DNA of 64,000 nucleotides from positions 132,874 to 196,873 of the forward strand of contig NTMA01000078.1 in NCBI GenBank assembly GCA_002917075.1, given 5' to 3'. Every line of letters starts with the position of its first letter. Within the stretch, counting starts at the first letter, position 1. A model generated the notes under the pieces. That model had not been told where the DNA came from and made no database searches. It saw only the letters and a program-made list of their open reading frames with translations. The translations under genes were made by a program, and so were the position numbers. Of the stretch, positions 36,703 through 48,295 are shown piece by piece. This stretch comes from Hawksworthiomyces lignivorus. Taxonomy: Eukaryota; Ascomycota; Sordariomycetes; Ophiostomatales; Ophiostomataceae.

Positions 36703-39472
36703 AATACTATTGATATAAATGTACTAAAAAATAATGAAAACTACCTAGTATTAAGAAGTACCGATATATAATAATACTTCTACGACTCTACCCCCTATTG
36801 TCTTTTTATTTCTTACTTTTTGAAGTTTTATTACAATACAATAGATTCTTTGTTTTCTATAATCTTGTTCTTCTTTTGTAACAAATCACTAATAAATAAC
36901 GATAATATAACTATTTTATCGGAAAACTCTTTTGTCAATAACAAAAATAATACTATTGACTCTCCTCCTTACTCCTTATCGTCTTTTTTCTTACGTCTTT
37001 CTTTACCTCTCTTTTTCGATCTTTTTGTACTCTTTATACGTCGACTACTTTTTACGACTTTTTTTTTACCGAATTTATTATTTTTTTTACTCGATATATT
37101 ACTTTTTTTAGACGATGTAAGTTTATTATTATTATTTTTTATCTTTTTTCTCGAAAAAACTTTTAACGAAAAAAAAAAAATTTCTCCACTTTCGTTTATA
37201 TTTTCTTCGGAAAATTAATTTTCGTCAACTTAAAATGAAACTTTTCGGAATACGTTTATATTAAAAGAATTTACTTCTACCTTTAATAATAATATTAACA
37301 TTAAATAATTATTAGTAGTACCACGTATTAATATTACTTTTAAATAAACGACGAATATAATAAATCTTTTATTAAAGTGTAAATAAATAAATATATTTAA
37401 AAATCCGAAATTAAAGTTATTTAAATCTATATAGTAGAAAATAATTATCGATTTAATAAAAGTTAAAAACAAAAGACAATTTTAAATAAATATAATATAG
37501 AAAAAAAATTATAAAGATTAAAAAGTTTTTACTAAAACGTTTAAAATTAATTATAATACAAAAACCAATATAAAGATTAAAAATAAAAAGAGATAAAAGA
37601 CTTTTAATAAAAAAATATAAAACAAATTATAATATTAATTGATTATAAATTATATCTTTAAGAGACCATAAAATTTATTTTTAGTTATTTTTTAAGAAAA
37701 AAATTATTAATTATATTATTATTAATATAATAAATCTATTATAAAATTACCAAAAAAGTTTATATAAAAAATCTATTAATTCGTTTAATTTAAACGAAAA
37801 TTTTAATTTTTTTATAATTTTATAAAATAAGTTTTTAATTATTACTTTAAATAATGAATTAAAAAAATAATAACCTTTTAATTTTCTATTAAATAATATA
37901 TAATTCAAAATAATAATTAATAAATTTACGTTTATACATTTTTTTTAAAAAAAAAGGTTATATATATATATTATTATATAAAATCTTAAAAAAACGTTTT
38001 ACTATTTTATTTAAAAAAAAAACTTAAAAAGATTTATAAATAATTTAAAAAATTTAAAAAAAAATGTTTTAATATAAAATATAAAAAATAATAATATTAC
38101 TTAAAAAATATATATATATAAAATTAATTAAAAAAATATTTTTATCGTAATTTCTAAAAATTTATTATTATTATTCGTTTTATTTTTTTATAATATATTA
38201 TAATTACTTTCTTTATATATTTTAAAGGCTTTATATAATTTTTTTCTTTTTACAAAATAAAATAAAATTATAAAAAAACAATTACTATATAAAATATATT
38301 ATATTAATCTTTAAAATTATATTTAAATATTGTTTTTTTTAATAATTCGAAATTTCTTTTTAATAATATTAAACACTCTTTTTATTATTAATTGAAGTTA
38401 TATATAATAATAATTATAATATTTTCATTTCTATTTTTAAGATCTTATTACTTTACTCTTTAATCTGAGATAATAAAAAATACAAAGATAAAATATTATT
38501 ATACTAAATATATAAAAAAACTAATATCTCTAATATAATAATATTATTATAATATATAAACACCATTATTAATTATTTGGTTAAATAAAAAAGTATTATT
38601 TAAAGAACTTTTATATTTATTAATATAAAATTAAAAAAAACTATTAAATTATATTGTTATAAAATTATTTTATATAAAATTATTTTATATAAAATTATTA
38701 TTTCGATTTCGAAAATACTTTTACTTATAACGAAATAAAAATATTAATATATAAATGTTATTAATTACATTATAATATTTATTAAAGTTTTTTAGATATT
38801 CGTTTAATTTAATATAAATATCGAGTTATTTATCGGAAAAAAGTTAAAGGAAGATAATATATAAGTTATTAAATATAAAAAATAATCTTTATATAATATA
38901 AAAAATAATTACTTAATAAACTTCGAGCTTATTAATAGTCTTTTATTATATATCATTAATTGTAAAAATCCAAATAAAAATCAATAATTAATACTTTTTA
39001 AAATAATATCTCGAAAAACTTTAATTCAATATATTCCTTCAACCAATTAATAAACTTTTAAAAACAACTTTTTAATAAACGAAAAAACTACTAAAAGTTA
39101 TATGAAGATAAATAAAGTTATATAATACTACTTTAACGTTACGTAAATAATATAATTTAATATTTAAAAGTAACTATTTATATTTATAAGATTTGTCTTT
39201 ATATTTAAAAATATATTTTATACATTGACGAATATATTCTTAAACGAATTCATAAAGTAAAAAACCAATAAACTCTTATATTTCACTAATAAATAAATTT
39301 AAATCTCTGTTACTTTCGTCGTTTATTATACCAAAAAGTATACCTATCACTAACTTTACTTATAGTACTATCACCAAAATCACCAACTTTACACCACAAA
39401 AAACACTCCTTATCCTACACAGTACACAGTACTTACCATCACCAATAAAAGGTCCCATTCGTATGTCCCTTT
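36703..39472. other. AT-rich unassigned sequence left of the intact gypsy element
   Basis: Contains a minus-strand Lys/Arg-rich low-complexity frame at about 36820-37218 and otherwise decayed DNA. From about 39310 to 39472 composition recovers, giving single-copy-looking sequence up to the LTR. Confidence 0.4.
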
Positions 39473-39728
39473 TGTTATGGGACAACCACAGGGCCGAGCA
39501 GCCAAAGAGCACGTGATGAAATACGAGAGGGACAAGTGCGGGGACCGCGAGCAGTGGCCGCGAGCCCTCTACGAAACTGTCATAAAAAGCGCTCGAGTCG
39601 CCTGGAGACCCTAATTGAAACTTGGAACCTTAAGGTTCAGTCTTGTGAATAATCTTTCAGCTAGCCTCTGTTAAGAATCTATCTCTATTCTCTGTGTTTT
39701 CTCACCTAATTCATCGTACTCTCTAACA
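39473..39728 (+). repeat. 5' LTR of the intact gypsy element
   Basis: Starts TGTTATGGGACAACCACAG and ends CTCTCTAACA. GC-rich; many CA and TG dinucleotides survive. The following ATTCTGAACCTTC is the presumed primer-binding site. Confidence 0.95.
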
Positions 39729-39749
39729 ATTCTGAACCTTCTACCCCCG

Positions 39750-42700
39750 AATTACCTGAGAAAGCCAACGAACATGACAGGCACGCGCAGAGTGTCTCGT
39801 GGAACCGTGAGGGATACAGAGACGACGGAGACTCGACAAGCGGTCGAAGACGAGTCGTCGAGATAATAGTTAGAAGAGGTAGACTTTGTCGAATCAACCT
39901 CGATAATGGAACCGTCAACGGGTTTCGTACGAATCGATTCGTAATTAATCGATTTACAATTAGAAGAGACTTATAAATAGTATAACTAATTGTAAAAATT
40001 AAACGATTTACGTCAAAAAGCCCGTCGACTCGAAAAAGTTATACGATAACAAGATTCATCGAAGAGATCGAGTAATCAAACAAATACGAAAAACCGGTTT
40101 GAGAAACCAATTCGTGATAAATACAACCAAATATCGAGATATAACCGATATGTTCGAAGTTTTTTTTTTCCGAAAGTAAAAGACGTATTTATCGACTCAT
40201 CGGACAAATTCTTAAAGATATTTACATTTTAGAAACGTAATAATTAGATCTTATCGATAAGATTAATGTTCGAAACGATCTCGATTCGATATCGTCACGA
40301 CTACGTAAAAATCATAAAAACATTGATAAATATAGACATTCGATATAGATAACGATGAGATCAATTTATTCGGAGTCAACTTAACGAGTTGGAGAAGAAA
40401 TACGTTGAGAATGATTAAGAGTTGTTCGAAGAATAAATCATTTCTTTATCGTCGAAAGTCGATAATGTTGTGTTAGTAATTATAACGAAATATCTTAAGG
40501 CTCGATAATTAATCGACTAAAGTTCGATTAATTTTAGTATTTATTTAAATATCTTAAAAACGAAAATCGTAGAATTACTTAAACAATTTCGTAAAAATAT
40601 ATTTTATTTAAGTCTATATTAAGATCTAAAATTTGTAATGATTACGTATAGTATTATCGACTCGATTTCGAAATATAATATACTTAATCGAATGAAATAT
40701 ATTTAGAAAGAAATCTAATCGTAGAAACGAAAACGAAGTCGATACGACGAAGGATAAAAGGACAAAAAACGAATATAGTCTAATAATTCGAAAAATAAAC
40801 AATTCAAAAACGATAAAGATTCAAAGTAAAACGATTCGACGATTCTTTATCGTCTTCGAAGAAATAATCGATTTAAGAGGTCGAGGTATAACCGACAACA
40901 AGAAGAGTTAAAGAGAGTTTCATCTTCGAAACCTTCGTCAGACTCGGTCGATATAAAAGAAAACCATTATTTTAAGTGTTATAAATTAAAACATTATTTA
41001 AGAAATTATTCGAACTTAATAATTATTCAAAATATTATAAAGTTAAAAAACGAATAATATTTAAAGAAAACTCCGACTTTGTAATACAAATATACTTAAA
41101 AGTAGAAATCCGATTAAATATTACGATTACGATTTACAACCGATATAATATTGAAATAATCGAAAATTTAAACATCGACATAAAGACGAATCTAATAAAG
41201 ATTCAATATATATAAACATAAATCTTACAAAAATCAGATAAGAATTTTCCTTTTTTTGAGATAATTAACGACGAAGAGATCTCTATATATAAAGTGTAAA
41301 AAGTCTTTATCACTTTAGTCGACTCTAAAGAAATTCGACGTCGTATTATACGAAAGTATATCATAATTGATCGACTTAAAGAATTAAACGTAAGTTTCGT
41401 AATACTTTTATAAATTACGATTAAAGACTTGTAATTATACTTAGTATCTTGAAAAAATTAATAGTGGTTTAAAGTATCTCAAACCAAAATCGAAGTCGTA
41501 TTAATTACGAGATTTCTTCGAAAAATCAAAAATACGACGAAAATATATATTATAATAATAACTTCGAAAATAGACACTTTATACGTTAAAGAAGATCGAA
41601 AGGAATTTTTGTTCGACGACGAATCGAAACCGAGACTTAGTCGACTTTAGATTTCGACAAAGTTAGAAGATTTCAAAAATGTTTTTAATATTACTTAGGT
41701 TAATATATTACCAAAACGAAAAGAGACGAATTATTCGATTAATCTTTTGTTAAAAAAACAATCTTTATATAATATAATTTATCCATTATCGAAAAAAGAA
41801 CTTACGACTTTATATCAATATTTAGACGAGAATATCGTAAATAGTAAAATCCGATTATCCAAAAATTCAACGAAAATATTTATTTTTTTTATATCAAAGA
41901 AGAATGATAATTTAAGATTATGTATTAATTATCGAGAATTGAATTATATAACGATTAAAAATCGATATATATTTTTTTAATCTCAGAAATTCTGGATCGG
42001 ATTATAGAAGTAAAATGGTTCATTAAATTAAATATCAAAAATGTTTATTATCGTATTTGTATAAAAAAAGACGATAAATAAAAAACAACGTTTCGTACTC
42101 GATACGATTATTACGAATATACGATTTTATCGTTTAAGTTTATTAACGTTCCGACGACGTTCCAGAATTACATTTACTAAACCTTGAGAAAATTAATAAA
42201 TATTATTTATATCGTATTCATAAACGATGTTTTAATTTTTTTGGAAACCAAAAAGAAATATATAATTTATATATAAAATATATTCGAGAAACTATAAACA
42301 ATTAAGTTATATATTAACTTAGATAAATATAAGTTTTACAAAGACTAAGTAAAATTTTTAGATTATATATTTTCGAATCTAGAAGTTAGTATAAATTGGT
42401 CGAAAATCGATATAATATTACGTTGAAAACGACTAATAATCTTTAAAAACGTTTAAGTTTTTATAAGGTTTTATAACTTTTACAAATGATTTATATACGA
42501 TTACTTTATGATTTATGTCTCTTTTATTGAATTAATAAAAGAATCGAAAAATGATAAAAAGAACGATCTTTTAAAATAAGACTCAAATTAAAAAAAGGTT
42601 TTTAATCGATTAAAGAAAACATTTATTAAAGTCTTATTATTAAAATATTTTGATTCGTCGAAATCGATATAATTCGAGATCGATATATTAATATTTATTA

Positions 42701-45700
42701 TAATAAAAATTTTGTTATAATTAAATGACGAAGACGTTTAACATTTTATTACTTTTTAGTCAAAAAAATTTAAAAACGTAAAACTAAATTATAATATATC
42801 AAATTAAAAAATAATAATTATAATAAAATCCTTCAAGTATTGGAGATATTACTTAAAGGGAAGCCGACACTTAATCGAGGTGATCTCGGACCATTTAAAC
42901 TTGTAAATATTTATAAAAACCTCTAAATTAAATAAGTAACAAGTAAAATAATATATATATTTAATACTTTATGACTTTGAAATAAAACATCGAGTCGGAA
43001 AACGAAACCTCACCAATGACCCCTCGAGACAACCGAAATACGAGACGAAAGAGGATAAAGGAGATATAAATCTACTCTTTGATTTACGTCAAAAGATGAT
43101 AATAATTCAAAAAGTGTTAATAACATTGTGTATAAACAAGTTCCAAGATATATAAAAATAAACAAAGTCGAAAAGTTAAGATCTTTTAACGTGAGATATA
43201 ATCGTAACTCGTATAAACAAAATTCGAAACGAAAAAATAGTCTTAATAAGTCATAAATCATTTATAATAGAATAGGTCAAAAAATCGCGTTAAATCCAAT
43301 AAGTTTGGGTCTACTATCTTAGAAAGTTCGTCGAACGATTCGGAAACGTTTTATGAATAAAACGTTAATGAAAAGAATATTGTAAACAATTAATATTAAA
43401 CGTATTGGTCTAAGAGGTTGTAATATAAGAAAAACCAAAAGTTTTTATAATAATAAAGTCTTTAGAAAAACTTATTAAAGTTTTGTAAATAATAAATCTT
43501 TAAACGATTTAGATGTAAATACGACTCGATTCGAATAAAGTCTCGAAATTTTAGAGATTAAGGTTAAACGAATTATTTCGTTATAAAGAACGATTATTTA
43601 TATCTTTTGAAGAGTCTTTAAGACGAAAAATATTATTATTATATTATAACGATTTATTAATAAATCATTTCGATAAATATTAAATTTAAACATTAATAAA
43701 ACAGAAATTTTATTAGAAAGATTTAGTCCGAGACATATATAAATACATCGTAATATATTATATATATTAGACAATTAAATCAAAAAGACATAAGTCTTAT
43801 AATTAATTAAATCAATTATTTATTTTTAAATAATCTTAAAAATAAATAATAATAGATTTTATCATTGTTTTATTAAAGATATATTGACGAAGTAATATAA
43901 TAAATAATATTTTAGTCATTGTTGACAAATATACGAAAATAGTACGAATATACTTCGTATCGTCGACGATTAACTTTTCACAATTAACAAAATTGTTTTA
44001 TAAAAACATAAAATTTGAATACGATTTATCTAAAAATATTATAAACGATAAAGAACTAATTTTCACAAGTCAATTTTGGTTAAATTTATATTATTATAAT
44101 AAAATCAAAAAATAATTATCGACGACGTTTTATTTACAAACTAATGAACAAACGAAACATATTAACCAAGTTCTAAAATATTATTTAAAATGTTTTTGTA
44201 ATATAAAATAGTTAAATTGATCTAATTTGTTATTTATTACACAATTTATATATAACAACGTCATAAACACAATTATAAACGTTTTATCATTCGAGACACT
44301 TATAAACTATTCGTCTGAATTTCGTATTAAAGTCGAAGACGACTTTTCTCGAAAAAAAAGACAAACATTATCAAAAGTACAAACTCGTTTAAAAAAGTTA
44401 AAGAATTTAAAAAAATCGTTGAAGATTCGTTAACAAGATATGTAAAAGTCGTAGACAAAGTATTATAACTAAAAACATTTACTAAAAGAATATTAAATAA
44501 ATAAATTAATTTAATTATTCATTCAAAATCTAAAGTTAAAAGTATTATAAAAGAAATTAACATTATAATTCATCGAATTATTTAGAATTTTAGAACAAAT
44601 TAGTATTTAGACGTATCGATTAATGTTGTTAAATCAATATAATAAACTATATAATATCTTTTTTGTTTCGTTATTCGAACCATATTATAATCGAGATATT
44701 ATCGAACTTTTATCGATGTTCTAATTCAAAGACGAAGACGAATAAAAGATAAAAGAAATAAAAAACAAAAAAGTCCACGAAAGAGATACTTATTATTTAA
44801 TCAAATAAATTAATTAGTTTGTAAAATATAATTAATAAATTCTCGAAAAAGATATAATTTACGTATAAAATATTATTGACGTTTACGAAAAGAGAACTCG
44901 GAAAAAAAAAAGTAAACGATTTAAAATCAAACTTAGTTAATTCAATTATAATAATTATATATCGTGACGACTTTAGTTCGATACGATACTAAGAAATATG
45001 TAAAAAGAGTATTTTGTAAATATAAATATTAAACTAAATATATAAATTCGAAAAAAATATAAAACAAATTTAACAAAAAAGTGTATTAAATTAAAATATT
45101 GTATTAATTCATCATTTAAGATCAAAATTAATCGTAAAAACAAACCTTTTACGATTTACGACCAAATAATTTACGAATATTTATAAAATGTAAAAAAAAG
45201 ATTTAATTACGACAATTCGAAGTTAAATCTACTTCAATTCGTTATCGATAAAAACCCGATTAACGATTAAACGTATATTCTTTATATATTATCGATATAT
45301 AAAATCAAATATAATAAAATAAAGATTTTTCGAAATAAGAAAGAAAAAAGACATATATTAAAAATAAGTCAATAACGACATATAATCAATATATAAATAA
45401 ATAAAAAAAAGAAAAAAGAATTATTTATTATATCATCGAGTATTTTGTTATCGTAAAACATATATAATTCGTAAATTTGACATAATTATAATATAAGACT
45501 ATAATAAGTCAAAAACGATTTATTAATTAATAAAGTTTTATAATATTCGTTTTTAACGAATTCGAAAGTTTAAACTAATTTCTTGTACATTAAACGTATA
45601 TTTCGAAATAAAGTCGAATACGTTTCGGAAAATATATTAACATTAATCAAAATAATTAAAAGATTTATAAAATTATCAAAAATAAAACTTGTATATTAAA

Positions 45701-46600
45701 AAACATTAGTAACCTCGACTTAATAACGATCATTAACCGAAAAGAAAACGAAAACTTATAATATAATACGAGACTTTCTTCTTTAAATTAATATAAGTTT
45801 AATATCGAATTACGTTTTAATATATATATTCGAATTATACACAAAATCTACTTGTAATAATAATTTGATTAATTACGAAACGAAAATAAGATATATAAAA
45901 GATTATATCGAAATAAAATCAAATAAATATTAAAAACAAATCGTTATTTACGATCTTTTTGTTATTGTTAAAATTATTATCGTCAACGTCATTAATTTAT
46001 ATCAAGTCTTCGTCTTCGTTCGATTCGGTTATAAAAATTTATTAATCTTCATTTACAAATACATCGACATTAAACGAAATAAAAAAACTAATATTAAAAA
46101 TCGTAATAAAAATGAAAAAAATATTAAAATCGAATATATTTTACGACTTAATCAAAGTGGGTTTTAAGATATAATAAAAATTATATTAAGAAAAATAATA
46201 AATTAATACGATTACGTTAAATCAAGACCGATGAATTAATAACAATACCACGAAATAAAAAATATACTAAAAAACGTATTTTAAAAACTTACCAAAATAA
46301 AAAAAAGAGACTTAAAAAAAAAAAAAAAAATAAAAACTTTAAAGACGAAAAAGAAATAAGATATTTATACGTCGAATAAAAATCGATTTCGTAACCTTAA
46401 AGTAGTTAACGAATACTAATTAATTGACTTTATAATTTATTGTCGAAATAATCTCAAATAAATGTCAAATATACATCAAAATATATTAAAGACTTTTGAT
46501 ATTACCTAATCCAATTAGGTCAACGTTATTCACTCTCATTCATTAAAACGACTCAAGAGTCCATCGTCAATGAATCGAGTTAAACACACCCCCTATTCAC
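39750..46600 (+). pseudogene. Gag-pol polyprotein pseudogene of the gypsy element
   Basis: Readable pieces in order are: a zinc-knuckle relic at about 40970-41020 (YFKCYKLKHYLRNY, cysteines replaced); reverse transcriptase from 41750, with SKKNDNLRLCINYRELNYIT matching the gypsy palm; a polymerase box near 42220 reading FINDVLIF where the family has Y-x-D-D; the post-RT stretch FIRFYNFYK near 42455; the RNase H end HRVGKRNLTNDPSRQPKYE at about 42995-43045; and integrase from about 43690 with TIKSKRHK, DKYTKIVRIYFVSS near 43925 and FTSQFW near 44070. The catalytic changes and many stops are G-to-A/C-to-T type. It cannot encode an active polyprotein. Confidence 0.88.
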
Positions 46601-46669
46601 GACCAAATCATCATATAAACCCAACCTCGTCGACAATTCGAAGACGAATCGCTTCGGAAAAAGGATAAT

Positions 46670-46925
46670 TGTTATGAGACAACCACAAGGCCGAGCAGCC
46701 AAAGAACACGTGATGAAGCACGAGAGGGACAAGTGCGGGGACCGCGAGCAGTGGCCGCGAGCCCCCTACGAAACTGTCATAAAAAACGCTCGAGTCGCCT
46801 GGAGACCCTAATTGAAACTTGGAACCTTAAGGTTCAGTCTTGTGAATAATCTCTCAGCTAGCCTCTGTTAAGAATCTACCTCTATTCTCTGTGCTTTCTC
46901 ACCTAATTCACCGTACTCTCTAACA
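46670..46925 (+). repeat. 3' LTR of the intact gypsy element
   Basis: Starts TGTTATGAGACAACCACAAG and ends CTCTCTAACA, followed by the CCTTT duplication. About ten differences from the 5' LTR by eye, mostly transitions. Confidence 0.95.
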
Positions 46926-47068
46926 CCTTTTCTCAGAAATAACAGGGGCTATAAATGACTTTGTACTTTTTGTCAAAAATACATTATAAAACAAATTTAT
47001 ATTCTTTGTATAAAGGGTACATAATTTTAGGTAGGATTTTGGTGCCAAAAAAGGTATACTTGATGGCG

Positions 47069-47128
47069 CCCCACCTATAATCTTTCTTATAATTTTTTCT
47101 ATAATTTTTTCCACGAAATAATCAGGCC
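47069..47128 (-). repeat. 60-bp repeat, inverted partner of 36643-36702
   Basis: Reverse complement of the 36.6-kb copy; the two copies flank the intact gypsy element, about 10.4 kb apart. A further possible terminus, GTAACA, with a palindrome ATCAGGCC...GGCCTGAT (47209-47231) lies just outside it. Confidence 0.6.
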
Positions 47129-47693
47129 CTTAATTGTATGTGTGTATGTAATTCAACGGTCCCAGTAGTTCTGCCGTTCCTGACCGCCCTGTGAGGGGTG
47201 GTCGCTATATCAGGCCCCCTGTAGGCCTGATTCGTAACACTAATTAACTTATAAGAGGATTTGCGTCACGTCATTATGTTGAATCATGTGACCGCAACGT
47301 TCAGCGAAGAAAGATAACTCAAAGACAGGGTTGCTCTACTATCTAGACTTTCACTTACCGAGCTGTCTTCGACGACACGGACAAGTGAGATTTATATAGC
47401 AATTATGTCTGCCGTTTAGGCTATTGAAAAGCGTCTTTTAACAATCCACGTTGTAGAGTTTTTTACAGTTTTCTAGTACTTTGAGCCAGACTGCGTATTA
47501 TGTAATCAGTCTGTTATCTTATCATTATCTTATGTTGAGTTGGGAACTATGTTAATTACTCCCATTTACTGTATATATCACACTGTGACTACCCCTTACT
47601 AAAAGGTTTAGCCACAGACTACCGTAAACACACAGTTATCTCTCCTTTTTCAATTAACAATCTACTCACCTGAACTCAACATCTTATCCCAGA

Positions 47694-47720
47694 GCACGTG
47701 ATGCTTACGGGATCACGTGC
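47694..47720. promoter_or_regulatory. Dyad of two CACGTG boxes
   Basis: Perfect 9-bp inverted repeat GCACGTGAT / ATCACGTGC with a 9-bp spacer. Each arm is an E-box-like site. With no gene recognised downstream its role is unknown; it may belong to a repeat, since the 256-bp LTRs also carry CACGTGAT. Confidence 0.4.
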
Positions 47721-47879
47721 ATTCACATCTACGCAATTGCAATATCGTGAAAGTGGCAGCAGAGGCCTTCTGAAGGCAATCTCCTTACAGCAGGTTTATT
47801 TGAACTACCCTTGCTTGGTCAGAGAGGCTCTGCCTCCTATTTTCTATGAAGTACGCCACTATCTTATAGTGCTACCGCA

Positions 47880-47980
47880 GCGTGAGGGTTTACCACTGCA
47901 CTGTACGATAAAAAGATCGCTATTCAAGGACCTAGTACTTGAATCCCTCACACTAGCGTATATCACCTCTGTGGCGGCGC
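47880..47980 (+). repeat. Diverged relative of the 138-bp element
   Basis: Shares GTGAGGGTTTACCA, AAAAAGATCG and CCCTCACACTAGCGTATAT with copies A and B, in the same order and spacing. The central hairpin is replaced by a different one with arms ATTCAAG/CTTGAAT. The TGTTA/TAACA ends are not recognisable. Confidence 0.55.
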
Positions 47981-48189
47981 ACTTCGTGACAAATAGGTAG
48001 GCTGAAAGGTCTGCCACATCTTGTTTACTATGGAGGCAGGTAAATCATTTATTCAGATACCACCTATTAGTCTGATGGCCTGACGACGCCTCTGGAAGAC
48101 CCAAGCTTTATGCTTCTGCTGGCTGTGAACCATAGTGGTTTGGATTACTGGTCCGCATTGAGGAGTGTAATGATGTACATGCTGAGACC

Positions 48190-48295
48190 TCTAATACAGC
48201 CGTTATGTACACTGGTGTGAGATATTCAAGCAAGCAGTGCCCGAGTAGCGGTCTTTTTCTAGTATGATACAGCCGTAAACCTTCGCGCTGCCGGG
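48190..48295 (-). repeat. Second diverged relative of the 138-bp element, inverted
   Basis: On the minus strand it reads AGGTTTACGGCTGTATC, AAAAAGACCGCTA and ATCTCACACCAGTGTACAT, paralleling 47880-47980. The outer CTCTAATACAGCCG also resembles CTCTAATACAACCG at about 11534, beside copy A. Confidence 0.5.

Larger units (their letters stand above)
39473..46925 (+). mobile_element. Complete Ty3/gypsy LTR retrotransposon, 7,453 bp, RIP-inactivated
   Basis: Two 256-bp LTRs in direct orientation bound a 6.9-kb interior, and CCTTT is duplicated at 39468-39472 and 46926-46930. The polyprotein order visible on the plus strand is zinc knuckle, reverse transcriptase, RNase H and integrase, the Ty3/gypsy order. 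A purine-rich stretch (GGAAAAAGGATAA) precedes the 3' LTR. The interior is full of stops, while the LTRs and about 120 bp inside the 5' LTR keep normal composition. Solo LTRs of the family lie at 32369-32624 and 33858-34113. Confidence 0.95.
12140..47200. other. AT-rich, RIP-decayed repeat block without cellular genes
   Basis: Composition switches abruptly near 12.14 kb and back near 47.2 kb. Between these points the DNA is mostly A/T, dense in TA and TTA/ATA words, with stops in every frame. The only recognisable coding traces are transposon proteins riddled with stops. That fits repeat-induced point mutation, which turns C to T on either strand in duplicated DNA. GC-richer islands inside coincide with LTRs, 604-bp elements, a LINE tail and two unexplained pieces, listed separately. 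Confidence 0.9.

Noticed and set aside
36820..37218. 132-codon frame, or Lys/Arg-rich nucleic-acid-binding protein on the opposite strand
   Set aside because: Low-complexity A/T-rich sequence produces Lys/Phe-rich translations in decayed DNA; no domain.
47698..48000. 100-codon frame as a gene
   Set aside because: Part of it is the diverged 138-bp-type repeat; the similar frame at 48108-48425 is explained by the inverted second repeat.
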